From Actinomycetota bacterium (GTDB lineage: Bacteria; Actinomycetota; Actinomycetes; Actinomycetales; Dermatophilaceae): a stretch of 64,000 bases of DNA. The stretch covers positions 1 through 64,000 of the forward strand of contig JAIUOP010000006.1 of the NCBI GenBank assembly GCA_020161815.1. The letters are read 5' to 3'. Shown here in pieces: positions 1-9,147 of this stretch. The notes below the pieces were generated by a model. That model was given only the letters and a program-made list of their open reading frames with translations, was not told the DNA's origin and searched no databases. Both the position numbers and the translations under genes were made by a program. The number at the start of each line of letters is the position of its first letter. Position 1 is the first letter of the stretch.

Positions 1-142
1 AACCAGACCCGATACTCTTCACCTACGGAGTGCCTTCCGCTCAAGACTGCTTGTGACTTCGCAATCTCAAGTTTTCCTTGCCGGACAGGCACTTCCGTGC
101 ATTACCGCCCCGTGTCACCCCTCGACCCATGAAACGGCGAGG
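1..142. other. Non-coding window edge, nothing identified
   Basis: This stretch lies downstream of the Rv2175c-like gene and has visibly lower GC than its surroundings. I see no convincing coding frame, tRNA cloverleaf or terminator in it. A gene running in from outside the window cannot be excluded. Confidence 0.4.
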
Positions 143-535
143 CTAGAAGGCGGTCTCCATCGCCCGGCGACGCACCTCGGTCTTGAAGCCGGCGCGGATC
201 GCATCGATCGGCGCACCGTCCACGGGCAGGGTGGCATCGGGCGCGAAGAGCCAGCCGATGACCTCGGTGTCGTCCATGCCCCCGTCGGCGAGCACCGTGA
301 AGGTGCCACGCAGCGCGGGCAGGGGTCCGTGCTCGTCGAGGAAGGCCGCGGGCACCGAGAGGGCCTTGTTCGGGCCGCGCCGCACCCCGATGAGGTCGCG
401 GTCGTCGAGCCAGCGGCGCACGGTCGCGAGGCGCTCGCCGTAGCGCTCGACGAGGTCGGGCACCGTCACCCAGGCGGGCACCCGGTCGAGCGGGTCGGGC
501 GAGTCCTGCAGGGCGTCCTGAGCGGATTCGGTCAC
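143..535 (-). CDS. Rv2175c-family DNA-binding protein
   Basis: Encodes about 130 aa matching the Rv2175c family, a small DNA-binding protein that in M. tuberculosis is a substrate of the kinase PknL. A winged-helix type N-terminal segment reads VTVPDLVERYGERLATVRRW, followed by an RRGPNKALSVP region and a C-terminal segment ending AFKTEVRR-like. The usual family length is about 146 aa. I start at a GTG (complement 533-535) that yields VTESAQDAL. The frame stays open far upstream, but that part is a shadow of the transglycosylase gene on the other strand. It is divergent from the LysM gene and close to pknL, as in mycobacteria, so phosphorylation by that kinase is a reasonable inference. The family assignment rests on sequence recall and synteny. 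Confidence 0.8.
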   Translation of the reverse strand: MTESAQDALQDSPDPLDRVPAWVTVPDLVERYGERLATVRRWLDDRDLIGVRRGPNKALSVPAAFLDEHGPLPALRGTFTVLADGGMDDTEVIGWLFAPDATLPVDGAPIDAIRAGFKTEVRRRAMETAF

Positions 536-749
536 GCGCCAAGCCTGCCATGTCGGGCGGCCGCCCACGTCATGGCGCGTGCGTGCCGAACGTGCCGTAT
601 GCCGCACCCCTGGCACGCACGCAGCGCTCCGGAAGACGCCGTCAGGGCTCCGTCGCGCCTCCACGGTGTGCGCCACCGCCTCGGCTAGCCTGCTGACGAT
701 CACTTGAGTCACATTCGTCCCATCGCTCCCACGTGAGGATTCCGCGTCC

Positions 750-1784
750 ATGGTCTTCATCGCGGCACCGGCCCTGCCCGCCGACGTCGTCGCCCTTCCC
801 GTGCTCACCCCGCCGACGACGGCGACCGTGCGCACCGCGACGAGCGCGCCCAACGGCTGGACGGAGTACCAGGTCAAGGGCGGCGACACCCTCATCGGCC
901 TGGCGGCGATCTTCCGGACCACCCCGGGCGAGCTCGCCACCCAGAACGCCATCGCCAACCCGCGTGCCCTGCGCGCCGGCACGACCATCCTCGTCCCCCG
1001 CGGCGACGCCCCGTCTTCCCCCGCCGAGGCAGCACCCGCTGCTCCCGCTGCAGCCCCGGCGACGCCAGCGGCAGCCGGCCCCACGGCATACACGGTGAAG
1101 GAGGGAGACACCCCGTGGGCGATCGCCCTGAGCCACGGGATCAGCGTCCCGGCCCTGCTCAAGGCCAACGGCCTCACCACCAGGACACACATCCACCCCG
1201 GACAGGTCCGCCAGATCACGACGATGGCCGCCGCCGCGCAGGCCGCTCCGGCCAAGCCGGCCCCGGCTCCGGAGGCACCGGCAGCGCCCGCCCAGTCCGA
1301 GAGCGCGGACACCCTCTTCCCCGGACATGCGGGCACCCCGCCGATGTCGGCGAGCGTGGCCGAGAACCGCGCCCTGCTCGCCGCCGCGACCGTCCCGAGC
1401 CGCACCGCCACCCGCGACCTCATCGTCGCCACGGCCACCCAGCACGGGGTCGACCCGAAGCTGGCGCTCGCGATCTCGATGCAGGAGTCCGGCTGGAACC
1501 AGCGCAATGTCTCCGGGGCCAATGCGATCGGCGCCATGCAGGTCATCCCGTCGGGGGGACAGTGGGCCTCGGCGATGATCGGGCGCGAGCTGAACCTGCT
1601 CGACACGCGGGACAACGTGACGGCGGGCGTGGTCATGCTGCGCACGCTGGGCCGAATGGCCAGCAGCGAGGACGAGGTGATCGCGGCCTACTACCAGGGC
1701 CTGGCCTCGGTGCGGGCCAAGGGCTGGTACGACGACACCCACTTCTACGTCCGCAGCGTCAAGGCGCTCAAGGACCGTGTCTGA
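750..1784 (+). CDS. LysM and lytic transglycosylase (SLT) domain protein
   Basis: A 344-aa protein predicted to bind and cleave peptidoglycan. Two LysM modules are visible at about residues 38-82 (YQVKGGDTLIGLA) and 112-155 (YTVKEGDTPWAIA), separated by an Ala/Pro linker. A soluble lytic transglycosylase-like domain covers about 225-344, with the catalytic-Glu context AISMQESGWNQ and the motif GAMQVIP. Start ATG 750 is preceded by GAGGA at 735-739. A possible -10 box TAGCCT lies at 685-690. The N-terminus has no clear basic n-region, so export is expected from the domains but the signal peptide is weak; the start may be misplaced. Its position beside a PASTA kinase, which binds cell-wall fragments, suggests a cell-wall remodelling role. 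Confidence 0.82.
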   Translation: MVFIAAPALPADVVALPVLTPPTTATVRTATSAPNGWTEYQVKGGDTLIGLAAIFRTTPGELATQNAIANPRALRAGTTILVPRGDAPSSPAEAAPAAPAAAPATPAAAGPTAYTVKEGDTPWAIALSHGISVPALLKANGLTTRTHIHPGQVRQITTMAAAAQAAPAKPAPAPEAPAAPAQSESADTLFPGHAGTPPMSASVAENRALLAAATVPSRTATRDLIVATATQHGVDPKLALAISMQESGWNQRNVSGANAIGAMQVIPSGGQWASAMIGRELNLLDTRDNVTAGVVMLRTLGRMASSEDEVIAAYYQGLASVRAKGWYDDTHFYVRSVKALKDRV

Positions 1785-1851
1785 CCCCACCCACGGTGGC
1801 CACGATGGGAGGAATGCGGGGTGAGCAGGGGTGAACACCTACACTCAGCGG

Positions 1852-3765
1852 GTGTCCACGCCCGCTCTGCCCGACCTCGTCGGTGAGGTGCTGGACGCCC
1901 GTTACGAGGTGCTCGAGCACGTCGCCGACGGCGGCATGGCCGTGGTCTACAAGGCGCTCGACACCCGCCTCGACCGTGAGGTCGCCCTCAAGGTCCTCAA
2001 GCCGCACCTCGTCCACGACGAGGAGTTCGTCCGCCGCTTCGAGCGCGAGGCGCGGGCAGCGGCCAGCCTCCAGCACGCGAACATCGTCGGCGTCCTCGAC
2101 TACGGCCGGGACCGCGGCCACCTGTTCATCGTCCTGGAGTACGTCGCCGGACGCACCCTGCGCCAGATCATCGACGACGAGGGCTCCCTCACGCCCCGGG
2201 CGGCGCTCGACCTCATGGACCCGGTCCTCGACGCCCTCGGGCAGGCGCATCGCGCCGGGCTGATCCACCGCGACGTCAAGCCCGAGAACGTCCTCGTCCG
2301 CGAGGACGGCGTGGTCAAGGTCGCCGACTTCGGCCTCGTGCGTGCCGTGACCAGCCAGACGGTGACGAGCAGCAGCAGCGTCCTCCTCGGCACCGTCGCC
2401 TACGTCTCCCCGGAGCAGGTCGCCCGCGGCATCGCCGACGCCCGCTCCGACGTGTACTCCGCCGGACTGATCCTCTTCGAGCTGCTCACCGGGACCAAGG
2501 CGTTCACCGGCGAGCTGCCCGTCAACGTGGCGTTCATGCACGTCCACGAGGACGCCCCCCGGGTCTCCTCGCGCGCTGCCGGCACGCCCACCGCGCTCGA
2601 CGACGCGGTCGCCACCGCCGCCTCCCGGGACCCGGATGCGCGTCCCGCCGATGCCCTCGCCTTCCGGTCCCTGCTCGCCCGCGTCCGCGCCGGCCTCACG
2701 GCCGCGCAGCTCGACCGTCGGCTCGGCCCGAGCGGTCCTCGCTCCTCGGCCGACACCCGTGGGGCGGTCGGCTCGGGCGCGAGCACGGCGGCGTTGCCGG
2801 TGGCCGGCCGCGCGCAGACCACCGCCTCGATCCCGACCTCGTCGTCGGCGTTGGCCACCACGCCCCCCCGTGCCGTGGCCCGCCGTCGGCGCCGCTGGCC
2901 CTGGGTGCTCGTGGCCCTCTCGGCCGCCCTCCTCGCCGCCACGCTGTGGGCGTTCACGTCGGGTCCGCTCGAGCCCACCCCGGTGCCCAAGCTCGCCGGG
3001 TCGGAGGTCGCGAAGGCCCACGAGGCACTCGCGGCCGTCGGGCTGACCGGGCGCGACTCCGAGGCCTTCTCCGAGGACATTCCGGCCGGGGTCGTCATCT
3101 CCTCCACCCCGACCGAGGGCACCACGGTCTGGAAGTGGAACACCGTCGACCTCGTCGTCTCCAAGGGCCAGGAGCGCTACGCCGTGCCCACGCTCGCGGG
3201 GGCGACACTGGACGCCGGCCTCCAGGCCCTGCGCGATGCTCGCCTGAGCAGCGGCACACAGGGACAGGAGTTCTCCGAGACCGTCCCCGAGGGCAGCATC
3301 ATCTCGAGCGACCCGGTCGCGGGCACTCCCCTGCCACCCGGTGGCGCCGTCAACCTGGTCGTGAGCAAGGGTCGCCAGCCCATCGACGTCCCCGACTTCA
3401 CCGGCAAGCCGTATGCCGATGCCGAGGCCGCGCTCACGGCCGCCGGGCTGGCCCCGACGGTCAGTGAGCAGCAGAACAGCGACACCGTCCCCAAGGGGTC
3501 GGTCATCAGCCAGCAGCCGGCGCGGGGCCAGCTCTTCAAGGGCGAGGCCGTGACCTTCGTGGTCTCCAAGGGTCCGGTGCTCGTGGCGGTGCCGGACGTC
3601 TTCGGCAAGCAGCAGGGTGAGGCCAAGAGCATCCTGGAGGCCGCCGGCTTCAAGGTGAGCGTCGAGAAGTTGCTGGGGGGCGTCTTCGGCACGGTGCGCT
3701 CGACCGACCCGGCGGCCGGCACGCAGGTCCCCAAGGGCTCGACCGTGACCATCCGAGTCGTCTGA
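1852..3765 (+). CDS. pknL: PASTA-domain Ser/Thr protein kinase, PknL-type
   Basis: A 637-aa transmembrane Ser/Thr kinase. The N-terminal kinase domain shows the Gly-rich loop ADGGMAVVYK, catalytic Lys in VALKVLK (about 47), HRDVKPENVL (about 139) and DFG (about 159), so it should be active. One membrane helix (about 348-368, WVLVALSAALLAATLWAF) is followed by four extracellular PASTA repeats of about 65 residues each, which in this family sense muropeptides or lipid II. Mycobacterial PknL at this locus lacks PASTA repeats, so this is the longer architecture. GTG 1852 is chosen because a -10-like TACACT (1840-1845) sits 6 nt upstream, giving a leaderless start; an in-frame GTG at 1831 would add seven residues. 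The next gene starts 1 nt after the stop. Confidence 0.9.
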   Translation: MSTPALPDLVGEVLDARYEVLEHVADGGMAVVYKALDTRLDREVALKVLKPHLVHDEEFVRRFEREARAAASLQHANIVGVLDYGRDRGHLFIVLEYVAGRTLRQIIDDEGSLTPRAALDLMDPVLDALGQAHRAGLIHRDVKPENVLVREDGVVKVADFGLVRAVTSQTVTSSSSVLLGTVAYVSPEQVARGIADARSDVYSAGLILFELLTGTKAFTGELPVNVAFMHVHEDAPRVSSRAAGTPTALDDAVATAASRDPDARPADALAFRSLLARVRAGLTAAQLDRRLGPSGPRSSADTRGAVGSGASTAALPVAGRAQTTASIPTSSSALATTPPRAVARRRRRWPWVLVALSAALLAATLWAFTSGPLEPTPVPKLAGSEVAKAHEALAAVGLTGRDSEAFSEDIPAGVVISSTPTEGTTVWKWNTVDLVVSKGQERYAVPTLAGATLDAGLQALRDARLSSGTQGQEFSETVPEGSIISSDPVAGTPLPPGGAVNLVVSKGRQPIDVPDFTGKPYADAEAALTAAGLAPTVSEQQNSDTVPKGSVISQQPARGQLFKGEAVTFVVSKGPVLVAVPDVFGKQQGEAKSILEAAGFKVSVEKLLGGVFGTVRSTDPAAGTQVPKGSTVTIRVV

Positions 3766-3766
3766 C

Positions 3767-4684
3767 GTGAGCACGCCTGATCGTCACGGGCGCCTCGCGA
3801 CCGTCCTCCTCCTCATCGTCACGGCCGCGTGGGGCTCGACCTTCTTCCTCATCAAGGACCTCGTCGTCACCGTGCCGCCCACGGACTTCCTCGCGGTGCG
3901 CTTCACCATCGCCGCCGTGGCGATGTTCGCCCTCTTCCACCGGCAGGTGCGCCGGCTCACCCCTCGGGACCTGCGCCTGGGGCTGGTCCTGGGCCTGCTC
4001 TACGGCAGCGCGCAGGTGCTGCAGACGATGGGCCTGCAGCACACCGACGCCTCGATCTCGGGCTTCATCACCGGCACCTACGTCGTCCTCACGCCGGTCC
4101 TGGGCGCCCTGCTCCTGCGTGACCGGATCCCTCCGATGGCGTGGTTCGCCGTGCTGCTCGCGACCATCGGGCTCGCGGTGCTCTCCCTGCGCGGGCTGGC
4201 CATCGGCACCGGTGAGCTCCAGACCCTGATCGCCGCGGCCATCTATGCCCTCCACATCCTCGCGCTCGGCCGGTGGTCCACCTCCGAGACCGCCGTCGGC
4301 CTGGCGACGGTGCAGGCCGCCGTCATCGCTGCCGTCTGCCTGCTGGCCGCACTCCCCGGCGGCATCACCCTGCCGCAGGGGGGCGGGCAGTGGGCGTCGA
4401 TGCTCTACATGGCCCTCGTCGCCGGGGCCTTCGCGCTGTGGGCGCAGACGTGGGCGCAGGCGCACGTCACGGCGACGCGCGCCGCCATCACGATGGCCAT
4501 GGAGCCGGTGTTCGCGGCCCTCTTCGCCGTGCTCTTCGGTGGCGAGTCACTGACGGGGCGGATGCTCGTCGGTGGGGCCCTCGTCCTCGTCGCGACCTAC
4601 CTGGTGGAGCTCCGCCCGCGGCGCCGTCCCGAGGCGACCGCGCTCGAGGACCCACCGGCCGAGGCGCTCCACCACGAGGCCTGA
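3767..4684 (+). CDS. EamA/DMT-family transporter
   Basis: A 305-aa membrane protein with about ten hydrophobic segments arranged as two EamA halves, starting TVLLLIVTAAWGSTFFLIKD, the typical first helix of the drug/metabolite transporter superfamily. Members export amino acids, metabolites or drugs across the plasma membrane; the substrate cannot be read from sequence. The GTG start follows the kinase stop by 1 nt, so it is probably co-transcribed with it. It ends 9 bp from the convergent threonine aldolase gene. Confidence 0.85.
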   Translation: MSTPDRHGRLATVLLLIVTAAWGSTFFLIKDLVVTVPPTDFLAVRFTIAAVAMFALFHRQVRRLTPRDLRLGLVLGLLYGSAQVLQTMGLQHTDASISGFITGTYVVLTPVLGALLLRDRIPPMAWFAVLLATIGLAVLSLRGLAIGTGELQTLIAAAIYALHILALGRWSTSETAVGLATVQAAVIAAVCLLAALPGGITLPQGGGQWASMLYMALVAGAFALWAQTWAQAHVTATRAAITMAMEPVFAALFAVLFGGESLTGRMLVGGALVLVATYLVELRPRRRPEATALEDPPAEALHHEA

Positions 4685-4693
4685 CGCCACGCG

Positions 4694-5749
4694 CTACCCG
4701 GCGCCCTGACCGAGGACTTCCCGGAAGGCGGCGATCGCGGCGTCGGTCCCGGCGTCGTCGACGTCCAGGTGCCACACCAGCCGCACGCGGTCCTTGCCCG
4801 AGGGATAGGCGCGAATTCCCCTCTCCCCCACCGCTACTGCGACCTGTGCTGCAGAGCGACCGGTGCCGGACGTGTCGACCATGACGATGTTGGTCTCGAC
4901 ATCGGCGAGGGTGACGTACGGGCCGACCTCGGCGATCGCTTCGGCGAAGCGTCGAGCGCGACCATGGTCATCGGCGAGCCGCTCGAGATGGTGCTCCACG
5001 GCATACAGGCCGGCGGCGGCGAGGATGCCCGACTGCCGCATCCCGGCGCCGTACCGCTTGCGCCACACCCGTGCCCGCGCCATCGCCTCGGCCGAGCCGA
5101 CGAGGACGGAGCCGACGGGCGCGCCGAGGCCCTTGGATAGGCAGACGCTCACCGTGTCGAACAACTGCCCGTATGCCGTGAGCTCGACTCCCGTGGCGAC
5201 GTGGGCGTTCCACAGGCGGGCACCGTCGAGGTGCATCGGCACCCCCGTGCCGGCCAGGCCGTCCCGCAGGGCCCGGATCTCGGTGAGCGGCTGGATCGTG
5301 CCACCGCCGAAGTTGTGGGTGTTCTCGACGACGACGAGCTGGGTCTCGACCTGGTAGGGGCCGACCCCGGTCGTCACCATGGCGAGCGCGTCCTTGGCCA
5401 CCAGCCGGCCGGCGGTGCTCGACCAGGTGCGCGAGGTGATGCCGGAGAAGACGGCCGCGGCGCCGAGCTCGGCCCGCACCACGTGGGCGAGGGCGTCGGC
5501 GAGCATCTCGCCACCGGGGTCGACGTGCAGGCGCAGCCCCAGCTGGTTGGTCAGCGAGCCGGTCGGCGCGAAGAGGCCGGCCTCGTGCCCGAGCAGCCCG
5601 GCCACCCGCTCCTCGAGGGCGCGCACCGTCGGGTCCTCCCCGAAGACGTCGTCACCGACCTCGGCCTCGGCCATCGCGCGACGCATCGGCGCCGTGGGCC
5701 GGGTGACGGTGTCCGACAACAGGTCGGCGACCCAGCCGGTGTCAGTCAC
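4694..5749 (-). CDS. ltaE: Low-specificity L-threonine aldolase
   Basis: A 351-aa PLP enzyme that splits L-threonine or L-allo-threonine into glycine and acetaldehyde. Recognisable family stretches are LSDTVTRPT near the N-terminus, [21 protein letters not shown], and the PLP-lysine segment [14 protein letters not shown]. Length is normal for the family. It overlaps the upstream DAHP synthase gene by 8 bp (5742-5749), so the two are translationally coupled in one leftward operon. The pairing of an aromatic-pathway gene with glycine/threonine metabolism has no obvious functional logic. Confidence 0.9.
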   Translation of the reverse strand: MTDTGWVADLLSDTVTRPTAPMRRAMAEAEVGDDVFGEDPTVRALEERVAGLLGHEAGLFAPTGSLTNQLGLRLHVDPGGEMLADALAHVVRAELGAAAVFSGITSRTWSSTAGRLVAKDALAMVTTGVGPYQVETQLVVVENTHNFGGGTIQPLTEIRALRDGLAGTGVPMHLDGARLWNAHVATGVELTAYGQLFDTVSVCLSKGLGAPVGSVLVGSAEAMARARVWRKRYGAGMRQSGILAAAGLYAVEHHLERLADDHGRARRFAEAIAEVGPYVTLADVETNIVMVDTSGTGRSAAQVAVAVGERGIRAYPSGKDRVRLVWHLDVDDAGTDAAIAAFREVLGQGAG

Positions 5750-7094
5750 GCGAGAGCATCTCGGCGACGAGGAAGGCGAGCTCGAGGCTCTGCTGGTGGT
5801 TCAGGCGGGGGTCGCAGACGCTCTCGTAGTTGTTCGCGAGGTCGGCGTCGAGGATCTTCTCCGAGCCGCCGATGCACTCGGTCACGTCATTGCCGGTGAG
5901 CTCCACGTGGATCCCACCGGGCACGGTCCCCAGCGCCTGATGGACGTCGAAGAAGCCGCGCACCTCGGCGACGACGTCGTCGAAGTCGCGGGTCTTGTAG
6001 CCCGAGGCCGAGCTGAAGGTGTTGCCGTGCATCGGGTCGCAGATCCAGGTGACCTGGGCACCGGAGGCGGTGACGCGCTCGACGATCGGCGGCAGGGCAT
6101 CGCGGATCTTCCCGGCGCCCATTCGCGTGATGAAGGTCAGGCGCCCCGGCTCGCGGGCCGGGTCGATGACGTCGATCATGCGGAGCACGTCGTCGATGTC
6201 CGCGCCCGCCGAGACCTTGACGCCGACCGGGTTGCGCACCTTGGCGACGAAGTCGATGTGCGCACCGTCGAGGTCGCGGGTGCGCTCGCCCACCCAGATG
6301 AAGTGCGCCGACGTGTCGTAGAGCTCACCGGTGCGCGAGTCGATGCGCACCAACGGCCGCTCGTAGTCCAGGAGCAGTGCCTCGTGGGCGGCGAAGAACT
6401 CGGTGGTCTTCATCGCCTCGAAGTCGGCGCCGCAGGCGGCCATGAACTTCATCGCCTTGTCGATGTCGCGCGCGATCTTCTCGTAGCGCGCGTTCGCGGC
6501 GTTGGCGACGAAGCCCTTGTTCCAGTCGTGGACGTAGCGCAGGTCCGCGAAGCCGCCCTGGGTGAAGGCGCGCACGAGGTTCAAGGTGGCGCTGCTCGCG
6601 TGGTAGCCACGCACGAGGCGCTGCGGGTCGGGGCGCCGCGCCTCCGCCGTGAACGCGTAGTCGTTGACCATGTCGCCGCGGTAGGCGGGCAGGGTCACCC
6701 CGTCACGGGTCTCGGTGTCGCTGCTGCGTGGCTTGGCGTACTGCCCGGCCATCCGACCGACCTTGACGACCGGCACCGAGGCGCCGTAGGTGAGGACGGC
6801 CGCCATCTGGAGGATCGTCTTGACGCGGTTCTTGATGTTGTCGGCCGTGGCGTTCTCGAAGGTCTCGGCGCAGTCCCCGCCCTGCAGCACGAACGCCTCC
6901 CCGCGCGCTGCCGCGGCCATGCGGGTCTTGAGGACATCGCACTCACCGGCGAAGACCAGCGGCGGATAGGTCGCCAGGGTGTCGACGGCGGCCCGGAGGG
7001 CGCTCGCGTCGGGCCAGGTCGGTTGCTGCGCGGCGGGTCGTGCCTCACCGGTCCGGACGGCAGCCGGGGGGGCGGCGTCGGTCGTCGTACTCAC
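5742..7094 (-). CDS. aroG: Class II 3-deoxy-7-phosphoheptulonate synthase
   Basis: A 450-aa plant-type (class II) DAHP synthase, which condenses phosphoenolpyruvate and erythrose-4-phosphate in the first step of the shikimate pathway. Family landmarks are [27 protein letters not shown], a YRGDMVN block, [10 protein letters not shown] and GGIHVELTG. Length is close to the 462-aa M. tuberculosis AroG (Rv2178c), which sits at the same syntenic place. The GTG start (complement 7092-7094) lies 6 nt after a -10-like TATCCT (complement 7101-7106), so the mRNA is probably leaderless. It heads a two-gene operon with threonine aldolase. Confidence 0.95.
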   Translation of the reverse strand: MSTTTDAAPPAAVRTGEARPAAQQPTWPDASALRAAVDTLATYPPLVFAGECDVLKTRMAAAARGEAFVLQGGDCAETFENATADNIKNRVKTILQMAAVLTYGASVPVVKVGRMAGQYAKPRSSDTETRDGVTLPAYRGDMVNDYAFTAEARRPDPQRLVRGYHASSATLNLVRAFTQGGFADLRYVHDWNKGFVANAANARYEKIARDIDKAMKFMAACGADFEAMKTTEFFAAHEALLLDYERPLVRIDSRTGELYDTSAHFIWVGERTRDLDGAHIDFVAKVRNPVGVKVSAGADIDDVLRMIDVIDPAREPGRLTFITRMGAGKIRDALPPIVERVTASGAQVTWICDPMHGNTFSSASGYKTRDFDDVVAEVRGFFDVHQALGTVPGGIHVELTGNDVTECIGGSEKILDADLANNYESVCDPRLNHQQSLELAFLVAEMLSRD

Positions 7095-7136
7095 CGGACA
7101 AGGATAGGTGGCGCCTGCTCGCTGCGGGCGACGGGC

Positions 7137-7853
7137 TCAGTCGGCGGACTCGCCGCGACCCTTGGCCTTCCGGGCCCGCAGCAGCCGGTCCTTCATCTGC
7201 GCGGCATACATGTCGACGTACTCCTGCCCGGAGAGCTCCATGAGGGCGTACATCACCTCGTCGGTGATCGACCGCAGGACGAAGCGGTCGTCCTCCATCC
7301 CGGCATACCGGGAGAAGTCCAGCGGCTCCCCCACCTTGATGCCGACCCTCATGACCTTGGGGATGATCCGACCCGTGGGCTGGACCTTGTCGGTGCCGAC
7401 CATCGCCACCGGGATGACCGGCACCCCGCCCTCGAGCGCCATCCGCGCGACGCCGGTCTTGCCCTTGTAGAGCCGCCCGTCCGGCGAGCGGGTGCCCTCG
7501 GGGTACAGCCCGAGCAGGTCGCCGGCGCGCAGCACCTTCAGGCCGGCCTCGAGGGCGGCATTGCTCGCCTTGCCCCCGGAGCGGTCGACGGGGAGCTGCC
7601 CGGCCCCGCGGAAGAAGGCCCGGGTGAGCCGACCCTTGAGGCCGACCCCCTTGAAGTAGTCGGCCTTGGCCAGGAAGGTCATCTTCCGCGGGACGACGAG
7701 CGGCAGGAAGATCGAGTCGGAGAACGAGAGGTGGTTGCTGGCGAAGATCGCCGGGCCCTCCGCCGGGATGTGCTCCTCCCCCTCGACCCACGGTCGGAAG
7801 AGCAGCTTGAGGACGGGCCCGAGGATGACCGTCTTGAGCAGCCAGTAGAACAA
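7137..7853 (-). CDS. plsC: 1-acyl-sn-glycerol-3-phosphate acyltransferase
   Basis: A 238-aa membrane-associated acyltransferase that makes phosphatidic acid. The acceptor/catalytic motif SNHLSFSD (NHxSxxD variant of HX4D) and the glycerophosphate-binding motif PEGTRSPDG are both present, with a hydrophobic N-terminus [19 protein letters not shown]. The syntenic M. tuberculosis gene is Rv2182c, of similar length. I start at TTG (complement 7851-7853) because GGAAAGGGAG precedes it at a usable distance; the frame continues upstream only as a shadow. A -10-like TACGCT (complement 7888-7893) could drive it. Confidence 0.88.
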   Translation of the reverse strand: MFYWLLKTVILGPVLKLLFRPWVEGEEHIPAEGPAIFASNHLSFSDSIFLPLVVPRKMTFLAKADYFKGVGLKGRLTRAFFRGAGQLPVDRSGGKASNAALEAGLKVLRAGDLLGLYPEGTRSPDGRLYKGKTGVARMALEGGVPVIPVAMVGTDKVQPTGRIIPKVMRVGIKVGEPLDFSRYAGMEDDRFVLRSITDEVMYALMELSGQEYVDMYAAQMKDRLLRARKAKGRGESAD

Positions 7854-7949
7854 CGGGCTCCCTTTCCGAGGACGACCTTGGCAGCGTAGTCGAGGCACCG
7901 GTATGCCGTTGGGAGACAATGGGGCCATCACCGGTTGACGAGGAGTGCC

Positions 7950-8441
7950 ATGACCAGCGAGGACCCGCAGGACCCGGCGCGCGCCGGCGACCTGCCGGAT
8001 GCCGTCGTGGACGCGCGCTTCGCCGAACTCGTCGCCGACTGGGACCCGGCGCTCCCGACGGACCGGCCGACTCCGCCCGAGGTCCCCGAGGAGTCGCCGA
8101 GCCCGGCGGCCGGCACCCCGATCGTCCTCGACATCCCGGTCTGGCGCGGCCCGACGACACCCACGCCGTTCGAGACGATCGAGGACGAGCTCGACGAGGA
8201 GGGCTACACGCCCGGGCCGGTCGACCTGCCCCCCGGCGAGGACCTGCACTACTGGGGCGCGGTCGCGGGGCTCGTCCTCGGGCCGGTGCTCGTGCTCTAC
8301 GTCGCCTTCGCCCGCCCGTTCTATGCCACCTGGTGGCTGCTCGCGGGCCTCGGCCTCTTCGTGGGCGGCTTCCTCCTGCTCGTGCTGCGCGGCCCGGCTC
8401 GCCGCGAGGAGGACGATCCCGACGCCGGCGCCCGCGTCTGA
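7950..8441 (+). CDS. Hypothetical two-helix membrane protein
   Basis: A 163-aa protein of unknown function. The first 85 residues are acidic and Pro-rich; two hydrophobic segments (about 87-105, YWGAVAGLVLGPVLVLYVAF, and about 112-133) follow, with a short charged cytoplasmic tail containing RREEDD. ATG 7950 is preceded by GAGGAG at a good distance, and GACAAT at 7915-7920 may be the -10 box. It is divergent from plsC and convergent with the EEP-fold gene. No recognised domain. Confidence 0.72.
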   Translation: MTSEDPQDPARAGDLPDAVVDARFAELVADWDPALPTDRPTPPEVPEESPSPAAGTPIVLDIPVWRGPTTPTPFETIEDELDEEGYTPGPVDLPPGEDLHYWGAVAGLVLGPVLVLYVAFARPFYATWWLLAGLGLFVGGFLLLVLRGPARREEDDPDAGARV

Positions 8442-8472
8442 GCGGCGGCCCGGTGCGCCGGGACGGACCCCG

Positions 8473-9147
8473 TCAGGCCGGGACGAGGTCGACCCAGACC
8501 GGGCGGTGGTCGGAGGCGGCCCGCACGTCGGACTCGTCGAGCCGGGCCGGCCGGCCCTCGACGACCCTGACGTCGTCGGTGACGAAGACGACATCGAGGG
8601 CCAGCCGGGGCGCGTGCGCGGGATAGGTCGGTCGGTCGCCGGTGACGACACGCAGGGGTGCCGCGAGGGCGCGGTAGGCCGCGCCGTCGGCCAGCTCGTT
8701 GAGGTCACCGGCGACCACGAGGGGTCCCGGCAGCCCGGCGAGGCGCTCGAGGACGGCGGCCACGTGGCGTTGGCGTTCGGTGGCCCGCAGCGACAGGTGC
8801 AGGCTCACGGCCGTGAGCGCCGGCCATCCCGGCGCGGCGAGCTGCGCCACGGCATACCCCCGCGTCCGGTCGAGCAGGGCTGTGCTCAGGCGCTCGTGAG
8901 CGGCCACGGTCACCGTCACGGCGGGCGAGACCAGGATGGTGGTGCCGCCGCTGCCCCGGTGGTGACCGACGGTGCGCATGCCGCACTCCCTGGCGAACCG
9001 AGCCACCCGCCACGCGCCGCCGAGTCGGCGCGGCACCTCCTGCAGGCAGAGCACGTCGGGGGCCAGGGACCGCACGACCCGGGCTGCGGCGCTGCGGTCG
9101 TCGAGGAAGTCGCGCGTGTTGTAGGACGCGACGCGCAGGACGGTCAC
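8473..9147 (-). CDS. Endonuclease/exonuclease/phosphatase (EEP) family protein
   Basis: A 224-aa EEP-fold metal-dependent hydrolase. Diagnostic positions are the N-terminal SYNTRDF (Asn), LCLQEV (metal-binding Glu), VVAGDLNEL (Asp-x-Asn) and the C-terminal SDHRPVWVDL (Asp-His). The substrate could be a nucleic acid, a phospholipid or an inositol phosphate. No signal peptide is seen, so it is probably cytoplasmic. Its GTG start overlaps the stop of the ROK glucokinase gene by 4 bp (9144-9147), so it is the last gene of that leftward operon. Confidence 0.85.
   Translation of the reverse strand: MTVLRVASYNTRDFLDDRSAAARVVRSLAPDVLCLQEVPRRLGGAWRVARFARECGMRTVGHHRGSGGTTILVSPAVTVTVAAHERLSTALLDRTRGYAVAQLAAPGWPALTAVSLHLSLRATERQRHVAAVLERLAGLPGPLVVAGDLNELADGAAYRALAAPLRVVTGDRPTYPAHAPRLALDVVFVTDDVRVVEGRPARLDESDVRAASDHRPVWVDLVPA

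Noticed and set aside
536..1645. Upstream extension of the Rv2175c-like frame to a 500-aa protein
   Set aside because: The extra 370 codons are antisense to the LysM transglycosylase and are low-complexity; only the last 131 codons match a family.
1768..3774. A 668-codon open frame on the minus strand opposite pknL
   Set aside because: It is a GC-skew shadow: the product is Arg/Gly/Asp-rich without motifs, while the plus strand has a clear kinase with PASTA repeats.
5379..7889. An 836-codon plus-strand open frame opposite aroG and plsC
   Set aside because: The minus strand encodes recognisable DAHP synthase and acyltransferase; the plus product is His/Asp/Val-rich with no domain.
8449..8462. 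Short CCCGG/CCGGG hairpin between two convergent genes
   Set aside because: Only five base pairs and no T tract; stems of this size are frequent by chance at this GC content.
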